NCBI RefSeq assembly: GCF_011759375.1
Contig: NZ_JAARML010000006.1
Coordinates: forward strand, 186,001 to 250,000
DNA length: 64,000 nt
Reading direction: 5' to 3'
Origin: Paraflavitalea devenefica
GTDB taxonomy: Bacteria > Bacteroidota > Bacteroidia > Chitinophagales > Chitinophagaceae
Made by a program: the position numbers and the translations under genes. Below are positions 9,431 through 18,600 of the stretch, piece after piece (positions within the stretch are counted from its first letter, which is position 1; every line of letters starts with the position of its first letter). Under the pieces are notes generated by a model. That model was not told the origin of the DNA. It did not search any database and worked only from the letters and a program-made list of their open reading frames with translations.

Positions 9431-9927
9431 ATCATTTCATTACATATTATCAATCGCCTGTGGGATTGCTACGCATTTCCGGTACGGATCAATACGTCAG
9501 TGAAGTGCATTTCATGAAGGAGGAAGAAGCAGCTACAGCGCCACCCCCTACCCCCGACCTACCGCCAATGGCCATACAGGCTACCGAACAGCTTATACAA
9601 TACTTTCATGGCGACCGCCGCGTATTTGAATTGCCCCTTTTCCAAACAGGTACCGATTTCCAGGAAAAAGTGTGGAATGAGCTCATGAACATCCCTTTTG
9701 GCAAAACCATCAGCTACCTGGAACTCTCCCGCCGGCTGGGCGATCCCAAATCAATTCGCGCAGCGGGCACTGCCAATGGGAAAAACAACATTGCCATCAT
9801 CGTACCCTGTCACCGGGTAATAGGCGCCAAAGGGGAACTGGTAGGTTATGGCGGCGGGCTGGCACGGAAAAAATGGCTGTTGACTCATGAAAATAAAGTG
9901 GCCCATGGCGTACAAACGCTGTTTTGA
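9427..9927 (+). CDS. ogt: Methylated-DNA-[protein]-cysteine S-methyltransferase
   Basis: 166 residues from the ATG at 9427, which overlaps the csaA stop as ATGA. A frame extension to GTG 9415 is less likely. The active site PCHRVIGAKGELVGYGGGL contains the alkyl-acceptor Cys, and GKTISYLELSRRLGDPKSIRAAG is the DNA-binding helix-turn-helix with its arginine finger. It removes O6-alkyl groups from guanine in a suicide reaction. There is no Ada regulatory domain. Confidence 0.95.
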   Translation: MNHFITYYQSPVGLLRISGTDQYVSEVHFMKEEEAATAPPPTPDLPPMAIQATEQLIQYFHGDRRVFELPLFQTGTDFQEKVWNELMNIPFGKTISYLELSRRLGDPKSIRAAGTANGKNNIAIIVPCHRVIGAKGELVGYGGGLARKKWLLTHENKVAHGVQTLF

Positions 9928-9956
9928 GGTCAGCAATCTCAGGCTGAGGCAAGAAA

Positions 9957-9988
9957 TTTGCAACACAAACGTTTGCGATATAACTTTC
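9957..9988 (+). promoter_or_regulatory. Candidate promoter of the AcuI-like gene
   Basis: TTTG (9957-9960), a 20-nt spacer and TAACTTTC (9981-9988), one base off the TAnnTTTG consensus, lie 13 nt before the start codon. Confidence 0.5.
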
Positions 9989-10001
9989 CACAAAATCATA
10001 T

Positions 10002-11003
10002 ATGCCATTTAAAGCACTTTGGGTTACAGAAACTGCCGACGGGAAATTTGAACGGAACATTGTAGAACGGGTTATTGACGACCTGCCACAGGGTGAGGTT
10101 GTCATCAGGGTATTGTATTCTGCACTTAATTACAAGGATGCTTTATCAGCCACCGGTAACAAAGGCATCACCCGTAAATATCCGCATACACCTGGCATTG
10201 ATGCTGCAGGGATCGTAGAGATCAGCCGCAATGAACAATTTGCTACCGGCGATGAAGTCATCATCACCGGGAACGACCTGGGCATGAACACCTGCGGAGG
10301 TTTCGGTGAATTCATCCGCGTGCCGGCTGCCTGGGTAGTGCGCAAGCCCGAAGGATATACCCTGAAAGAATGCATGATCCTGGGAACGGCCGGTGTTACC
10401 GCCGCCCTTGCCCTGCATAAAATGGAATTGCTGGGCCTCCATCCCGACCAGGGCCCCATCGTAGTAACAGGCTCCACCGGTGGTGTGGGCAGCATAGCGG
10501 TATCCCTGTTGGCGAAATCAGGTTATGAGGTCATTGCGGTGACCGGTAAAAACCATGCCCATGAATACCTGCAACACCTGGGCGCCCATAAAATAGAAAC
10601 CCGTGAATTTGTCAATGATACCTCCGGCAAAGCGCTCCTGCGCCCGCAATGGGCAGGCGCCATTGATACCGTTGGCGGCAACACCCTGCTCACCTTGCTC
10701 AAAGGCTGCAAGCCCGAAGGCGCGGTAGTAAGTACCGGGCTCGTTTCCTCTCCCAAACTGGAGGCTACTGTATATCCCTTCATCCTCAATGGGGTCAGTC
10801 TGCTCGGTGTAGGCTCGGCAGAAACACCCATGACCACGCGGTTACTGATATGGGATAAGTTCAAAGACACCTGGAACATCAGGGACAAGCTCAATGCCAT
10901 CGCCAAAGAAGTTACGCTGGAGGAATTAAACCTCACTTATATTGATTCGATCCTGCAAGGAAAGATCATGGGCAGGATCGTTATAAAAATCGCCGAGAAA
11001 TAA
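10002..11003 (+). CDS. acuI: YhdH/AcuI-type NADPH-dependent quinone/acryloyl-CoA reductase
   Basis: 333 residues of the zinc-free MDR superfamily. Hallmarks are SALNYKDALSATG near residue 45, a GGFGEFIRVPAAWVV segment, and the nucleotide-binding VTGSTGGVGSIAVSLLAKSGYEV at about 150-175. AcuI/YhdH reduces acryloyl-CoA to propionyl-CoA and related enones. It is followed after 1 nt by a flavin/2Fe-2S reductase, so a two-gene operon is likely. Confidence 0.87.
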   Translation: MPFKALWVTETADGKFERNIVERVIDDLPQGEVVIRVLYSALNYKDALSATGNKGITRKYPHTPGIDAAGIVEISRNEQFATGDEVIITGNDLGMNTCGGFGEFIRVPAAWVVRKPEGYTLKECMILGTAGVTAALALHKMELLGLHPDQGPIVVTGSTGGVGSIAVSLLAKSGYEVIAVTGKNHAHEYLQHLGAHKIETREFVNDTSGKALLRPQWAGAIDTVGGNTLLTLLKGCKPEGAVVSTGLVSSPKLEATVYPFILNGVSLLGVGSAETPMTTRLLIWDKFKDTWNIRDKLNAIAKEVTLEELNLTYIDSILQGKIMGRIVIKIAEK

Positions 11004-11004
11004 T

Positions 11005-12042
11005 ATGAACCTGCTGCAATGGAAAGTGGTCCGGCTGATCCCGGAGGCTAAAGACACCATTAGCTATGTGCTGGAGGAAATAAGCGGCCAACCGGTGGTA
11101 TATGAAGCAGGGCAGTTCCTCACTTTCCTCTTCAATTACCACGGTCAGGAAATAAGACGCTCCTACTCCATGGGCTCCGCACCAGGCATTGATACGCAGG
11201 TCTTCATCACCGTGAAGAAAAAAGAGAATGGTTCTATTTCCCGTTACATACTGGAACACTGGCATGAAGGCACTGTCATCCTCAGCCTCCCTGCTTCGGG
11301 CAGGTTTACCCTGGCCACTGATCCATCACATAAGCGGCAAGTATGCTTCATTGCTGCAGGCAGTGGCATAGTCCCTGTATTTGCCTTGCTGAAGAAACTA
11401 CTGCAGGAAGAACCGCATAGCCAGGCCCTGCTCCTGTACCAGAACCACGATGAAAACAACATCATCTACCATGCTGCCATACAACAACTGGCAGAGCAAT
11501 ACCCCGCCCGCTTCTCCCGTATTGACTTATTAAGCCACCCTATACTACATGACTTACCCCATCAAAGATTAAACAACGGCCTCCTCGAAGCGATCGTAAC
11601 GCGAAACACCAAACCCGAAACCAGGAATACTTTTTACTACACCTGTGGCCCCGCCTCTTTTATGCGCATGGTACAATTCACCCTGCGGGTAATGGGGGTA
11701 GATGAATCACGCCTCCGTAAAGAGAACTTTACTGTGGACACCGTACCACCACCCGCCTTTACCATCGACCCGGCCCCACGCAACGTGCAGGTAAAGCAAG
11801 GCGAACGGCTATACCAATTCACCGTCTCCTATCCCGATACCATATTACAGGCAGCCCTTAACCACCATATCAAGCTACCCTATAGCTGCCGGGGCGGGCG
11901 CTGTTCCACCTGCACGGCCCGTTGCCTCAGTGGCACCGTAAAGATGAACATCAATGAAGTTTTGACGGAACAAGACCTGCAGAACGGCCTCGTTCTCACC
12001 TGTGTAGGGTATGCATTGACTGATTTGGTACTGGAGCTGTAG
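11005..12042 (+). CDS. PaaE-like FAD/2Fe-2S ferredoxin reductase
   Basis: 345 residues. An FNR-type FAD domain (RRSYSMGSAPG at about 52-62) is followed by an NAD(P) domain (CFIAAGSGIVPVFALLKKLL and FYYTCGPASF). A C-terminal plant-type [2Fe-2S] domain has CRGGRCSTCTARC and a distal LTCVGYA cysteine. This order matches phenylacetyl-CoA epoxidase reductase PaaE and related oxygenase reductases, but no paaABCD genes are near, so the electron acceptor is open. Residues near 198-207 (ETRNTKPETRN area) are encoded by a sequence that resembles an intergenic repeat; see 11599-11630. Confidence 0.88.
   Translation: MNLLQWKVVRLIPEAKDTISYVLEEISGQPVVYEAGQFLTFLFNYHGQEIRRSYSMGSAPGIDTQVFITVKKKENGSISRYILEHWHEGTVILSLPASGRFTLATDPSHKRQVCFIAAGSGIVPVFALLKKLLQEEPHSQALLLYQNHDENNIIYHAAIQQLAEQYPARFSRIDLLSHPILHDLPHQRLNNGLLEAIVTRNTKPETRNTFYYTCGPASFMRMVQFTLRVMGVDESRLRKENFTVDTVPPPAFTIDPAPRNVQVKQGERLYQFTVSYPDTILQAALNHHIKLPYSCRGGRCSTCTARCLSGTVKMNINEVLTEQDLQNGLVLTCVGYALTDLVLEL
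11599..11630. repeat. Intergenic-type repeat embedded in a coding sequence
   Basis: ACGCGAAACACCAAACCCG followed by AAACCAGGAATAC is close to the arms of the inverted repeat at 35492-35653. In this frame it encodes a charged insert reading TRNTKPETRNT between two conserved blocks of the reductase. Confidence 0.6.
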
Positions 12043-12070
12043 CTAAAGCTGCCCCTAGTAAGTTCTCGTT

Positions 12071-12110
12071 GCCTTGTTGCCTCAATGCCTCGTTGCCTTT
12101 ATGCCTTTTC
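12071..12110. repeat. 8-bp tandem repeat (GCCTYRTT)5
   Basis: GCC recurs exactly every 8 bp at 12071, 12079, 12087, 12095 and 12103, with units gccttgtt, gcctcaat, gcctcgtt, gcctttat and gccttttc. It lies between the reductase stop and the ndh promoter. Confidence 0.75.
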
Positions 12111-12195
12111 CCAAACAAAAAAGCATCGTCATGCGTTATACAAGGGATTACCGCATTGAGCAATGAGTCCCGGGTCCGCTTTTTGCAGTTTGGAT

Positions 12196-12203
12196 TACTT
12201 TTG
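12196..12203 (+). promoter_or_regulatory. -7 box (TACTTTTG) of ndh
   Basis: An exact TAnnTTTG match 22 nt before the start codon of the NADH dehydrogenase gene. The -33 element is not obvious. Confidence 0.55.
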
Positions 12204-12225
12204 ACCTTCAAAATGGAATTATTTT

Positions 12226-13494
12226 ATGGACGGACATCAAAAAAAAGTGGTTGTCATCGGAGGAGGCTTTGCCGGTGTTAACCTCATCAAAAGCCTCGCA
12301 AAAGACCAACGTTTTCACATCACCCTGGTAGACAAGAATAATTACAACTTCTTTCCTCCCCTCATCTACCAGGTCTCTGCAGGCTTCCTCGAACCATCCA
12401 ACATCAGCTATCCGTTTCGTAAGTTGTACCACCACAAAAAGAACATCACCTTCCGTATGGGCGAATTCCTGAAGGTGATTCCTGAACAAAATAAAGTGGA
12501 GCTATCCACCGGGGAGTTATACTATGATTACCTCATTTTTGCCACCGGCACACAAAGCAATTTCTTCGGCATAGAGAATGTCATGAACAAAGCTGTGCCG
12601 ATGAAGACCATCAATGATGCCATAGAACTACGCAACTACATATTACAGACCGTAGAAAAAGCTACCGTTACCACCGATCCTGCAGAACGAAAGAAGCTGC
12701 TCACCATGGTAGTAGCAGGGGCTGGTCCCAGTGGCGTGGAAATATCCGGCATACTGGCCGAAATGAAAAATGGCATCTACCGGAAAGACTATCCGGAACT
12801 GATCGGTCAGCCGGGCGGCATCTACCTCATAGATGCAGGAACCAAAGTATTAGGCCCCATGAGTGAGCAATCGCAGGCATACTCCCATAAGTCCCTGCAG
12901 GGAATGGGTATTAAAATACTGTTGGGCAAATCCGTAAAGGATTACGTAGACGACAATGTGATCCTGGCCGATGGGGAGAAGATCCCCACCAAAACCCTCA
13001 TCTGGACGGCGGGTGTTATTGCCACAGAACTACCGGGTTTACCCACAGAAAGCATTGGCCGCGGAAGAAGAGTGCTCGTAGATGCGTACAATAAAGTGCA
13101 AAGCACAGAGAACATCTATGCCATTGGCGATATCAGCCTGCAAACCACCGATCCGGCTTTCCCCAACGGTCACCCTCAGTTGGCACAGGTAGCCATACAA
13201 CAGGGACAGAACCTGGCCCGCAACCTGAAACACATAGCAGACAACAAACCATTAAAGAACTTTAGCTATTACGATAAAGGTACCATGGCCATCATTGGAA
13301 AAAGTAAAGCCGTGGCAGATATTGGCAAACTACACTTCAAAGGTGTTTTTGCCGCATTGATCTGGGGCTTCGTCCATATATGGTCACTCATCAATTACCG
13401 CAATAAACTCAAAACCTTCTTCAACTGGCTCTTTGCCTGGTTTACCAAAGACGTAGCCATGCGCTTCATCTTCCGGCCCGGCAGGAAACTATAG
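12226..13494 (+). CDS. ndh: Type II NADH dehydrogenase (NDH-2)
   Basis: 422 residues. The FAD dinucleotide fold VVIGGGFAGVNLIKSLAK lies at about 9-26 and the NADH fold MVVAGAGPSGVEISGILAEM at about 163-182. The FAD-contact motif IYAIGDI is near 300, and AQVAIQQGQNLARN is the family quinone-site segment. The C-terminal tail (WGFVHIWSLINYRNKLKTFF) is the amphipathic membrane anchor. NDH-2 passes electrons from NADH to menaquinone without pumping protons. The gene has its own promoter box. Confidence 0.92.
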   Translation: MDGHQKKVVVIGGGFAGVNLIKSLAKDQRFHITLVDKNNYNFFPPLIYQVSAGFLEPSNISYPFRKLYHHKKNITFRMGEFLKVIPEQNKVELSTGELYYDYLIFATGTQSNFFGIENVMNKAVPMKTINDAIELRNYILQTVEKATVTTDPAERKKLLTMVVAGAGPSGVEISGILAEMKNGIYRKDYPELIGQPGGIYLIDAGTKVLGPMSEQSQAYSHKSLQGMGIKILLGKSVKDYVDDNVILADGEKIPTKTLIWTAGVIATELPGLPTESIGRGRRVLVDAYNKVQSTENIYAIGDISLQTTDPAFPNGHPQLAQVAIQQGQNLARNLKHIADNKPLKNFSYYDKGTMAIIGKSKAVADIGKLHFKGVFAALIWGFVHIWSLINYRNKLKTFFNWLFAWFTKDVAMRFIFRPGRKL

Positions 13495-13550
13495 ATCCCT
13501 TACCCCCTGCAACGGTCATAAGCGTTCTGTTGTCACCTACTAAAACGCTT

Positions 13551-13874
13551 ATGAAAAAATATTTATTACTCTTGCTGATACCGGCATTGCTGGTAACGGG
13601 CCCTGCCTGCAGGAAAAATAAAAAGGAGTTAACATCCGCCATCCTCACCGGCAATGATCCCAGGTATTGTGGCTGCTGTGGTGGGATAATGGTCACATTT
13701 ACCAACAATCCGGTACCTATGGCAGCAGAGTTCAAATTATTCCGTGGTAATTTATCAAACTATCTTGGCAGCAATCCTACTTTCCCTATATATGTTGAGA
13801 TAGAGTGGCATGCTGATCCCGACAAATGCGCTAATCAGGAATTTATCATCATTACTAAGCTCATCAAAAAATAG
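13551..13874 (+). CDS. Small putative lipoprotein, function unknown
   Basis: 107 residues from the ATG at 13551; a TTG at 13530 would add seven residues ahead of the signal and is unlikely. The N-terminus MKKYLLLLLIPALLVTGPAC is a short lipoprotein-like signal with Cys20 as the candidate lipidated residue. The mature part contains a compact CGCCGG motif and a further Cys near the end, and looks like a small beta-rich secreted domain. I do not recognise a family. Confidence 0.6.
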   Translation: MKKYLLLLLIPALLVTGPACRKNKKELTSAILTGNDPRYCGCCGGIMVTFTNNPVPMAAEFKLFRGNLSNYLGSNPTFPIYVEIEWHADPDKCANQEFIIITKLIKK

Positions 13875-13895
13875 TTACCACCTGGATTACTTTAT

Positions 13896-14762
13896 TTATT
13901 GTAAGGCCTTGATCTTACTGATCGTCTCATTGACATACACATCCTGCTTGTCCTTATCATACCCTTTCGACACATACCTGATAATACCCGCTTTATCAAC
14001 AATCACTTCAAAAGGAAAATTCTTGATCCCGAGCTTACGGGTAAACAGGGCGGCACTATCATAATACTGTTTTTCTGTAGCAGATCTCCGCTTATAAAAA
14101 TCATCCACCTTATCTATCTTGCCATTATCCACATATACAATTTCAAAGTCTTGCTTATCGGTCATAGCAGCTATTCGCTGCAGGGCAGGATGCTTCATCC
14201 GGCAGGGCGGGCACCGGTCAAAATAAAACTCTAATAGATATACTTTACCTTTGGGAAATGGGTTTCCTGCATAAGCAGTATCCGGCTGCAGCCTGGTCCC
14301 TGTAAGGAACTCATCAATTGATTTTCCTACCAGTGCAGACTTTCCCCCACTCTCCGATGACGATACCAGCCGGGGATAAATAAAACTTAAGTTCACATAT
14401 CCGAAAGCAATAATGAGCAACGGAACAATAACCCTGCCTACCCGGCCGATCTTTGCCCAATAATAACCAGACAAGAGGCCCGTAACTATAAAACTGTTGG
14501 CAGGTAACCGGTAGTAAAGATCATTCTTGCTAAATGGGTACAGGAAATAAATGATTAAAAACAACATAAACAACAAGGCCAGCAGGAACCCGAAGTCATC
14601 CTTAAAAAAGCGGAACAGCACCACACCCCACAGGAAGGCCAGCAAAAACTTGATCAGCATACTCCAGAAAAGTGAATCGAAAATATAAGAATAGCCTGCA
14701 GCCATAAATACCGCCACGTCTATTACAATAATGAGCGGGATACTGAGATATGATTTCACCAC
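13896..14762 (-). CDS. Membrane-anchored thioredoxin-like protein
   Basis: About 288 residues if the GTG at 14762 is used; ATG 14705 is the first in-frame ATG but would cut into the first membrane helix. The frame stays open to 15338, yet that part is antisense to the DinB gene and not real. Four or five hydrophobic helices fill residues 5-135, followed by an extracytoplasmic domain with VGKSIDEFLTGT and a TlpA/AhpC-like fold. The redox motif CPPC (FYFDRCPPCRMKHP) is near residue 184, with a cis-Pro region NFPFEV. It probably transfers reducing or oxidising equivalents in the periplasm; its partner is unknown. It diverges from dinB. Confidence 0.75.
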   Translation of the reverse strand: MVKSYLSIPLIIVIDVAVFMAAGYSYIFDSLFWSMLIKFLLAFLWGVVLFRFFKDDFGFLLALLFMLFLIIYFLYPFSKNDLYYRLPANSFIVTGLLSGYYWAKIGRVGRVIVPLLIIAFGYVNLSFIYPRLVSSSESGGKSALVGKSIDEFLTGTRLQPDTAYAGNPFPKGKVYLLEFYFDRCPPCRMKHPALQRIAAMTDKQDFEIVYVDNGKIDKVDDFYKRRSATEKQYYDSAALFTRKLGIKNFPFEVIVDKAGIIRYVSKGYDKDKQDVYVNETISKIKALQ

Positions 14763-14874
14763 AATCAGGTTAAGGTTTAATGATGTCCTAAAAATACGTA
14801 AACAATCCGGCACCGGGAATGTTACTTTATGGTTACCATGCTTTACGCATCGTTCATCAACAAAACACATTACC

Positions 14875-15390
14875 ATGGAAACGCAAACATCAACAAAGCC
14901 AACTGCGGAAAAGGAACTATTTATTAAAATGGTCATTTCCAACTGGGAACTGCAAAATGCCCGCGTCAATAAGCTCATCAGCAAGCTGACAGACGAACAA
15001 TTGTCCACGCCTACCGCACCGGACAGGAATACCGGCGTCTGGATCCTGGGGCACCTCATCGCCGTTAATGATGGCATGATCCCTTTACTGGGCCTGGGTG
15101 AAAAGCTGTATCCCGAACTGGAAGCCCCTTTCATTGGAGAAGCCAACAAGCCCGGCGTGGCCGTTCCTCCGCTGGCAGAACTGAAGCAAAAATGGGAACA
15201 GCTCAATGCAAAACTGACACAGTACTTCACCGCCCTGCCTGCCGAAGAATGGTTTACCCGCCACAACTCCATTTCACCGGAAGACTTTGCCAAAGAACCC
15301 CACAGGAATAAACTGAACATCCTTATCAACAGGACCAATCACCAGTCGTACCACCTGGGACAACTGGTTTACCTCGATAAAAAACAGTAA
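14875..15390 (+). CDS. DinB family putative metal-dependent protein
   Basis: 171 residues from the ATG at 14875; upstream in-frame codons overlap the divergent gene. It is a four-helix bundle of the DinB/YfiT type with the three metal-binding histidines in place: His in WILGHLIA and two in NHQSYHLGQLVYL. Members include thiol transferases and many uncharacterised proteins, so no reaction is assigned. It is followed by an intrinsic terminator. Confidence 0.88.
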   Translation: METQTSTKPTAEKELFIKMVISNWELQNARVNKLISKLTDEQLSTPTAPDRNTGVWILGHLIAVNDGMIPLLGLGEKLYPELEAPFIGEANKPGVAVPPLAELKQKWEQLNAKLTQYFTALPAEEWFTRHNSISPEDFAKEPHRNKLNILINRTNHQSYHLGQLVYLDKKQ

Positions 15391-15421
15391 ACATTAATCA
15401 TTCGCCTGATTATCCTTTTTG

Positions 15422-15449
15422 GCCCGGCAGCGGCAGCAGCCGGGCTTTT
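15422..15449 (+). terminator. Intrinsic terminator of the DinB gene
   Basis: GCCCGGC (15422-15428) pairs with GCCGGGC (15439-15445), followed by TTTTG. Confidence 0.75.
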
Positions 15450-15454
15450 GTATT

Positions 15455-15575
15455 TGCCCCATAGAGCTATCGCTTTGTAGAACAAATCGTCAAAAGTGCT
15501 TCCTGCCCCAGAGGGGCTACCGCTTTGTAGAAACACGTAGCAAAGGTGCATTTTGCCCAGAGGGGCTACCCTCAA
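15455..15575. repeat. Tandem 49-50 bp repeat, two and a half copies
   Basis: Units begin TGCCCC/TGCCC at 15455, 15504 and 15554. The shared core is GAGGGGCTACCGCTTTGTAG followed by a GTGCNTT segment, and the third unit is cut short. The stretch 15391-15697 otherwise holds only the terminator and the permease promoter region. Confidence 0.75.
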
Positions 15576-15697
15576 CACATGCACAAAAAGCATATCCATA
15601 TAATTCCACGACGCCAAAGCCATATTTCTATAAAAATCTATCTCCTGCCTCATCATTCCTCCCCCACATGCCTTATTTTTAGAAAAACAGGCTGCTT

Positions 15698-17017
15698 ATG
15701 AGTGAATCCGTTACCGCGCTGAAAAAAGCAATACGTCCTATCCACCTCTGGGCCATCGCGGTGGGACTGGTCATCTCCGGCGAGTATTTTGGCTGGAACT
15801 ATGGATGGGGAGTAGCTGGTACGGTGGGCTTTCTCATCGCTACCCTCGTCATCACTGTCCTGTACATCACCTTCATCTTCAGCTTTACCGAACTTACCAC
15901 CTCCATCCCCCATGCAGGCGGACCTTTTGCTTATTCCTATAAAGCATTGGGGCCATTGGGCGCCCTGGTAGCCGGCTATGCTACGCTGGCCGAATTCCTG
16001 CTGGCTACACCCGCCATCGCTTTCGCCTTGGGCAACTATGTCCATTTTCTATACCCTTCCCTCCCGGTGCTGTGGACAGCCATCGGCTGTTATATCATAT
16101 TTACCGGCATCAACCTGCTGGGCATTAAAGAATCGGCGGTATTCACGCTCATCATGACCTTACTGGCCGTAGTAGAACTGCTCATCTACATGGGCATTGT
16201 AGCGCCCTCCTTTACGGCCGCTAATTTTTTCCGCAACTCCATGCCGGCCGGATGGGGTGGCGTATTTGCTGCACTGCCTTTTGCCATGTGGTTATACGTA
16301 TGCATTGAAGGCGTGGCCATGGTGGCGGAAGAAGTAAAAAATCCGGCTAAGACCATTCCTGCCGGCTACATCTCCGGTATTCTTACCCTCATGCTGCTGG
16401 CCCTCGGTGTGATGATCTTAACGGGTGGCATTACCGACTGGCAACAACTAACCGCCATTGATTATCCCCTGCCCGAATCCATAGGTATTGTATTGGGCAA
16501 AGACAACAGCATCACTAAACTCTTTGCGGGCATTGGCCTCTTTGGACTCATTGCTTCCTTTCACAGCATCATCATCGGTTATTCCCGGCAAATGTTTGCA
16601 TTGGCGCGCAGTGGTTACCTGCCCGGTTTCTTATCGGTAGTGAACCGCAAATTCCAAACACCCCACTGGTCATTGATAGTGGGTGGTTTGTTTGGCATCA
16701 TCGCCATCTGTTTAGGGAAAACAGATCAACTGGTTATCCTTTCTGTGCTGGGCGCTGCGGTCATGTACATCATGAGCATGATCAGCCTCTTTGTATTACG
16801 CAGGAAAGAACCATCATTAAACCGGCCGTTCAAAGCACCGCTGTATCCCTGGTTCCCGGGCATTGCACTTGTATTATCCATCGTGGCCCTCATAGCTATC
16901 ATCTGGTACAACCAGATGCTCAGCCTGCTGTTCTTCGGCGGACTGGCCTTTGTTGTTTTTATATTCCTCGCATTGGGCAAACACAGGCAGAAAAGCCTGC
17001 CAGGCCTCAGCAATTAG
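15698..17017 (+). CDS. eat: Ethanolamine permease-like APC transporter
   Basis: 439 residues with about 12 hydrophobic membrane helices. The N-terminal signature VISGEYFGWNYGWGVAGTVG and EGVAMVAEEVKNPAKTIPAG match the APC-superfamily ethanolamine permease branch. The C-terminal RRKEPSLNRPFKAPLYPWFP loop is typical of APC carriers. Its position before eutB and eutC supports ethanolamine import across the inner membrane. A TATTTTTA box at 15674-15681 could be the -7 element. Confidence 0.85.
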   Translation: MSESVTALKKAIRPIHLWAIAVGLVISGEYFGWNYGWGVAGTVGFLIATLVITVLYITFIFSFTELTTSIPHAGGPFAYSYKALGPLGALVAGYATLAEFLLATPAIAFALGNYVHFLYPSLPVLWTAIGCYIIFTGINLLGIKESAVFTLIMTLLAVVELLIYMGIVAPSFTAANFFRNSMPAGWGGVFAALPFAMWLYVCIEGVAMVAEEVKNPAKTIPAGYISGILTLMLLALGVMILTGGITDWQQLTAIDYPLPESIGIVLGKDNSITKLFAGIGLFGLIASFHSIIIGYSRQMFALARSGYLPGFLSVVNRKFQTPHWSLIVGGLFGIIAICLGKTDQLVILSVLGAAVMYIMSMISLFVLRRKEPSLNRPFKAPLYPWFPGIALVLSIVALIAIIWYNQMLSLLFFGGLAFVVFIFLALGKHRQKSLPGLSN

Positions 17018-17183
17018 CCGCCCAAACTACATGGAATAGGTCCAACTTACGGGAAATACCAATCCGCCATAAAAACGGTAATGCACAGCAGCAAATCTTA
17101 CTGTGGCATTTACGCATACCATTATGTGAAGTTTCCTCAATCACATATCTGTATTTCATTTATTCAAATTCATTCAGATATAC

Positions 17184-17230
17184 CTGAACAAAAAAGAACA
17201 ATGTTTAGACTGCATTAGCCGTTAATTTTG
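17184..17230 (+). promoter_or_regulatory. Promoter with GAACAAAA operator-like element, HTH/TPR gene
   Basis: A perfect -7 box TAATTTTG (17223-17230) is preceded, 39 nt upstream, by CTGAACAAAAAAGAACAA. The same element at the same distance from a -7-like box occurs at 18601 on the other side of the gene. The rest of 17018-17301 shows no further feature. Confidence 0.6.
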
Positions 17231-17301
17231 TGCAATTCTAATACCTATGCAAAACACTTCTTCATCCGATTTACTATCTCTCAAAAGATCCTGTATCCGA
17301 T

Positions 17302-18585
17302 ATGAGGAAACCAAACAAAGAGGTATTGATTAATATTCTAAGGAAAGAAGTAGAAGAAGTATTTGGTCAACCCATCACTTCTTATCGCGAATGTGTTTTG
17401 CTGAGTGAGGAAATTTCCCGGAAAACTTCCTACACCATAAACCACAACACCCTGCGGCGCATTTATGGTCTCGTAAAGGCCACTTACCCGCCTTCCACCA
17501 CTACGCTGGCAATTCTTGCCCGCTATTGCGGCTATGATTCGCTGGAAGAATTGGTAGAAAAAAAGCAACAAACAGACAATGCGGCACAAAACTTCTCGCC
17601 GCAGGATATCCTGAGCTATATCAGCGCCGTTTTCAAAAATACACCTGTCAGAGACTCCCATGATCCGACATTTGCCGCACTCGTAAAACAAACGGTGATT
17701 TTCCTGCAGGACCACTCCCTGCTTAGTTTGGAACTGCTGAAAAAAATTGCCAGGACAAAGAACGGGCAGGATTATTATTTTGAACAATTTATCCATATTG
17801 ATGAACTCAATTCATTATATGGCGAAGGTCTTCGTTATTACATGAATGAAAAGCAGACCATTTCGGCCCGGATCTTCGGCCACTCACTTTTATGCCTGCG
17901 GGACTGGCTTACCGGTAATCCCAAAGATGTAAAAAAACACAGTGACATAGTAAATACACTACAACCTCCAAAATATGCGCACCCATTCTTATCCGGCATC
18001 TATTACGCGGCGTTAATACTGGATGCTGACATACAAAAGACCGATAATGCGCAAATTTTGCTGGACGCTGCCCATGCTCATGCGGGTTTAGCATACTTTG
18101 AAGGGACCCATGCGCCTTTCCCCTGGTTTGAATACATCTTTTGCATCGCATTGGTTTTAACCGGCCAAAACCAGGAAGCATTGTATTATTTGGATAACAT
18201 CGGGAGTAATAAGGAGAACCCCCAGCAAATTATTGAAGAAGGACGCTATGAAACCTTATTGCTTTTAAGGGGCATCGCACTTGTCAAAACAGGCCGCAGG
18301 GCAGAAGCCAAAGACATTTATGAAACCGTAAAACCGCACCGGTTTCATTTCTTATCTAAAAAGTTCGACACCATGCTGTATCTCACACTCGGCATCCTGC
18401 TACAAAAAATAAATCCGAAGGTAGAAACACAGCTTGACAGACTGATTAAAGAAACCGGCTTTGTAAAAATGCAGGGATTAGGAGGGAATATGATGATTGG
18501 GATGAACAATACACAACATGTATTACAACAGGAACAGCCTTTCAATGAATACCAAAGCCAACACACGATGATCATGGCAAATTGA
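17302..18585 (+). CDS. Putative HTH/TPR regulator at the eut locus
   Basis: 427 residues, no assigned family name. The first 88 residues have the repeating pattern CVLLSEEI..NTLRRIYG, STTTLAILARYCGYDSLEEL, seen in many Bacteroidota proteins of unknown function and compatible with a helix-turn-helix. The rest is helical and TPR-like, with pairs such as ALVLTGQNQEALYYLDNIG and GIALVKTGRRAEAKDIYETV. There is no signal peptide, so it is cytoplasmic. It sits between the permease and eutBC with its own promoter. Matching repeat elements flank it on both sides, which fits a regulator acting on itself and on eutBC; this is inference. Confidence 0.6.
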   Translation: MRKPNKEVLINILRKEVEEVFGQPITSYRECVLLSEEISRKTSYTINHNTLRRIYGLVKATYPPSTTTLAILARYCGYDSLEELVEKKQQTDNAAQNFSPQDILSYISAVFKNTPVRDSHDPTFAALVKQTVIFLQDHSLLSLELLKKIARTKNGQDYYFEQFIHIDELNSLYGEGLRYYMNEKQTISARIFGHSLLCLRDWLTGNPKDVKKHSDIVNTLQPPKYAHPFLSGIYYAALILDADIQKTDNAQILLDAAHAHAGLAYFEGTHAPFPWFEYIFCIALVLTGQNQEALYYLDNIGSNKENPQQIIEEGRYETLLLLRGIALVKTGRRAEAKDIYETVKPHRFHFLSKKFDTMLYLTLGILLQKINPKVETQLDRLIKETGFVKMQGLGGNMMIGMNNTQHVLQQEQPFNEYQSQHTMIMAN

Positions 18586-18600
18586 ATGCACAGTCATTTA

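Noticed and set aside
14763..15338. N-terminal extension of the thioredoxin-like gene
   Set aside because: The frame is open but antisense to the well-supported DinB gene, and the translated part looks like random sequence with no domain.
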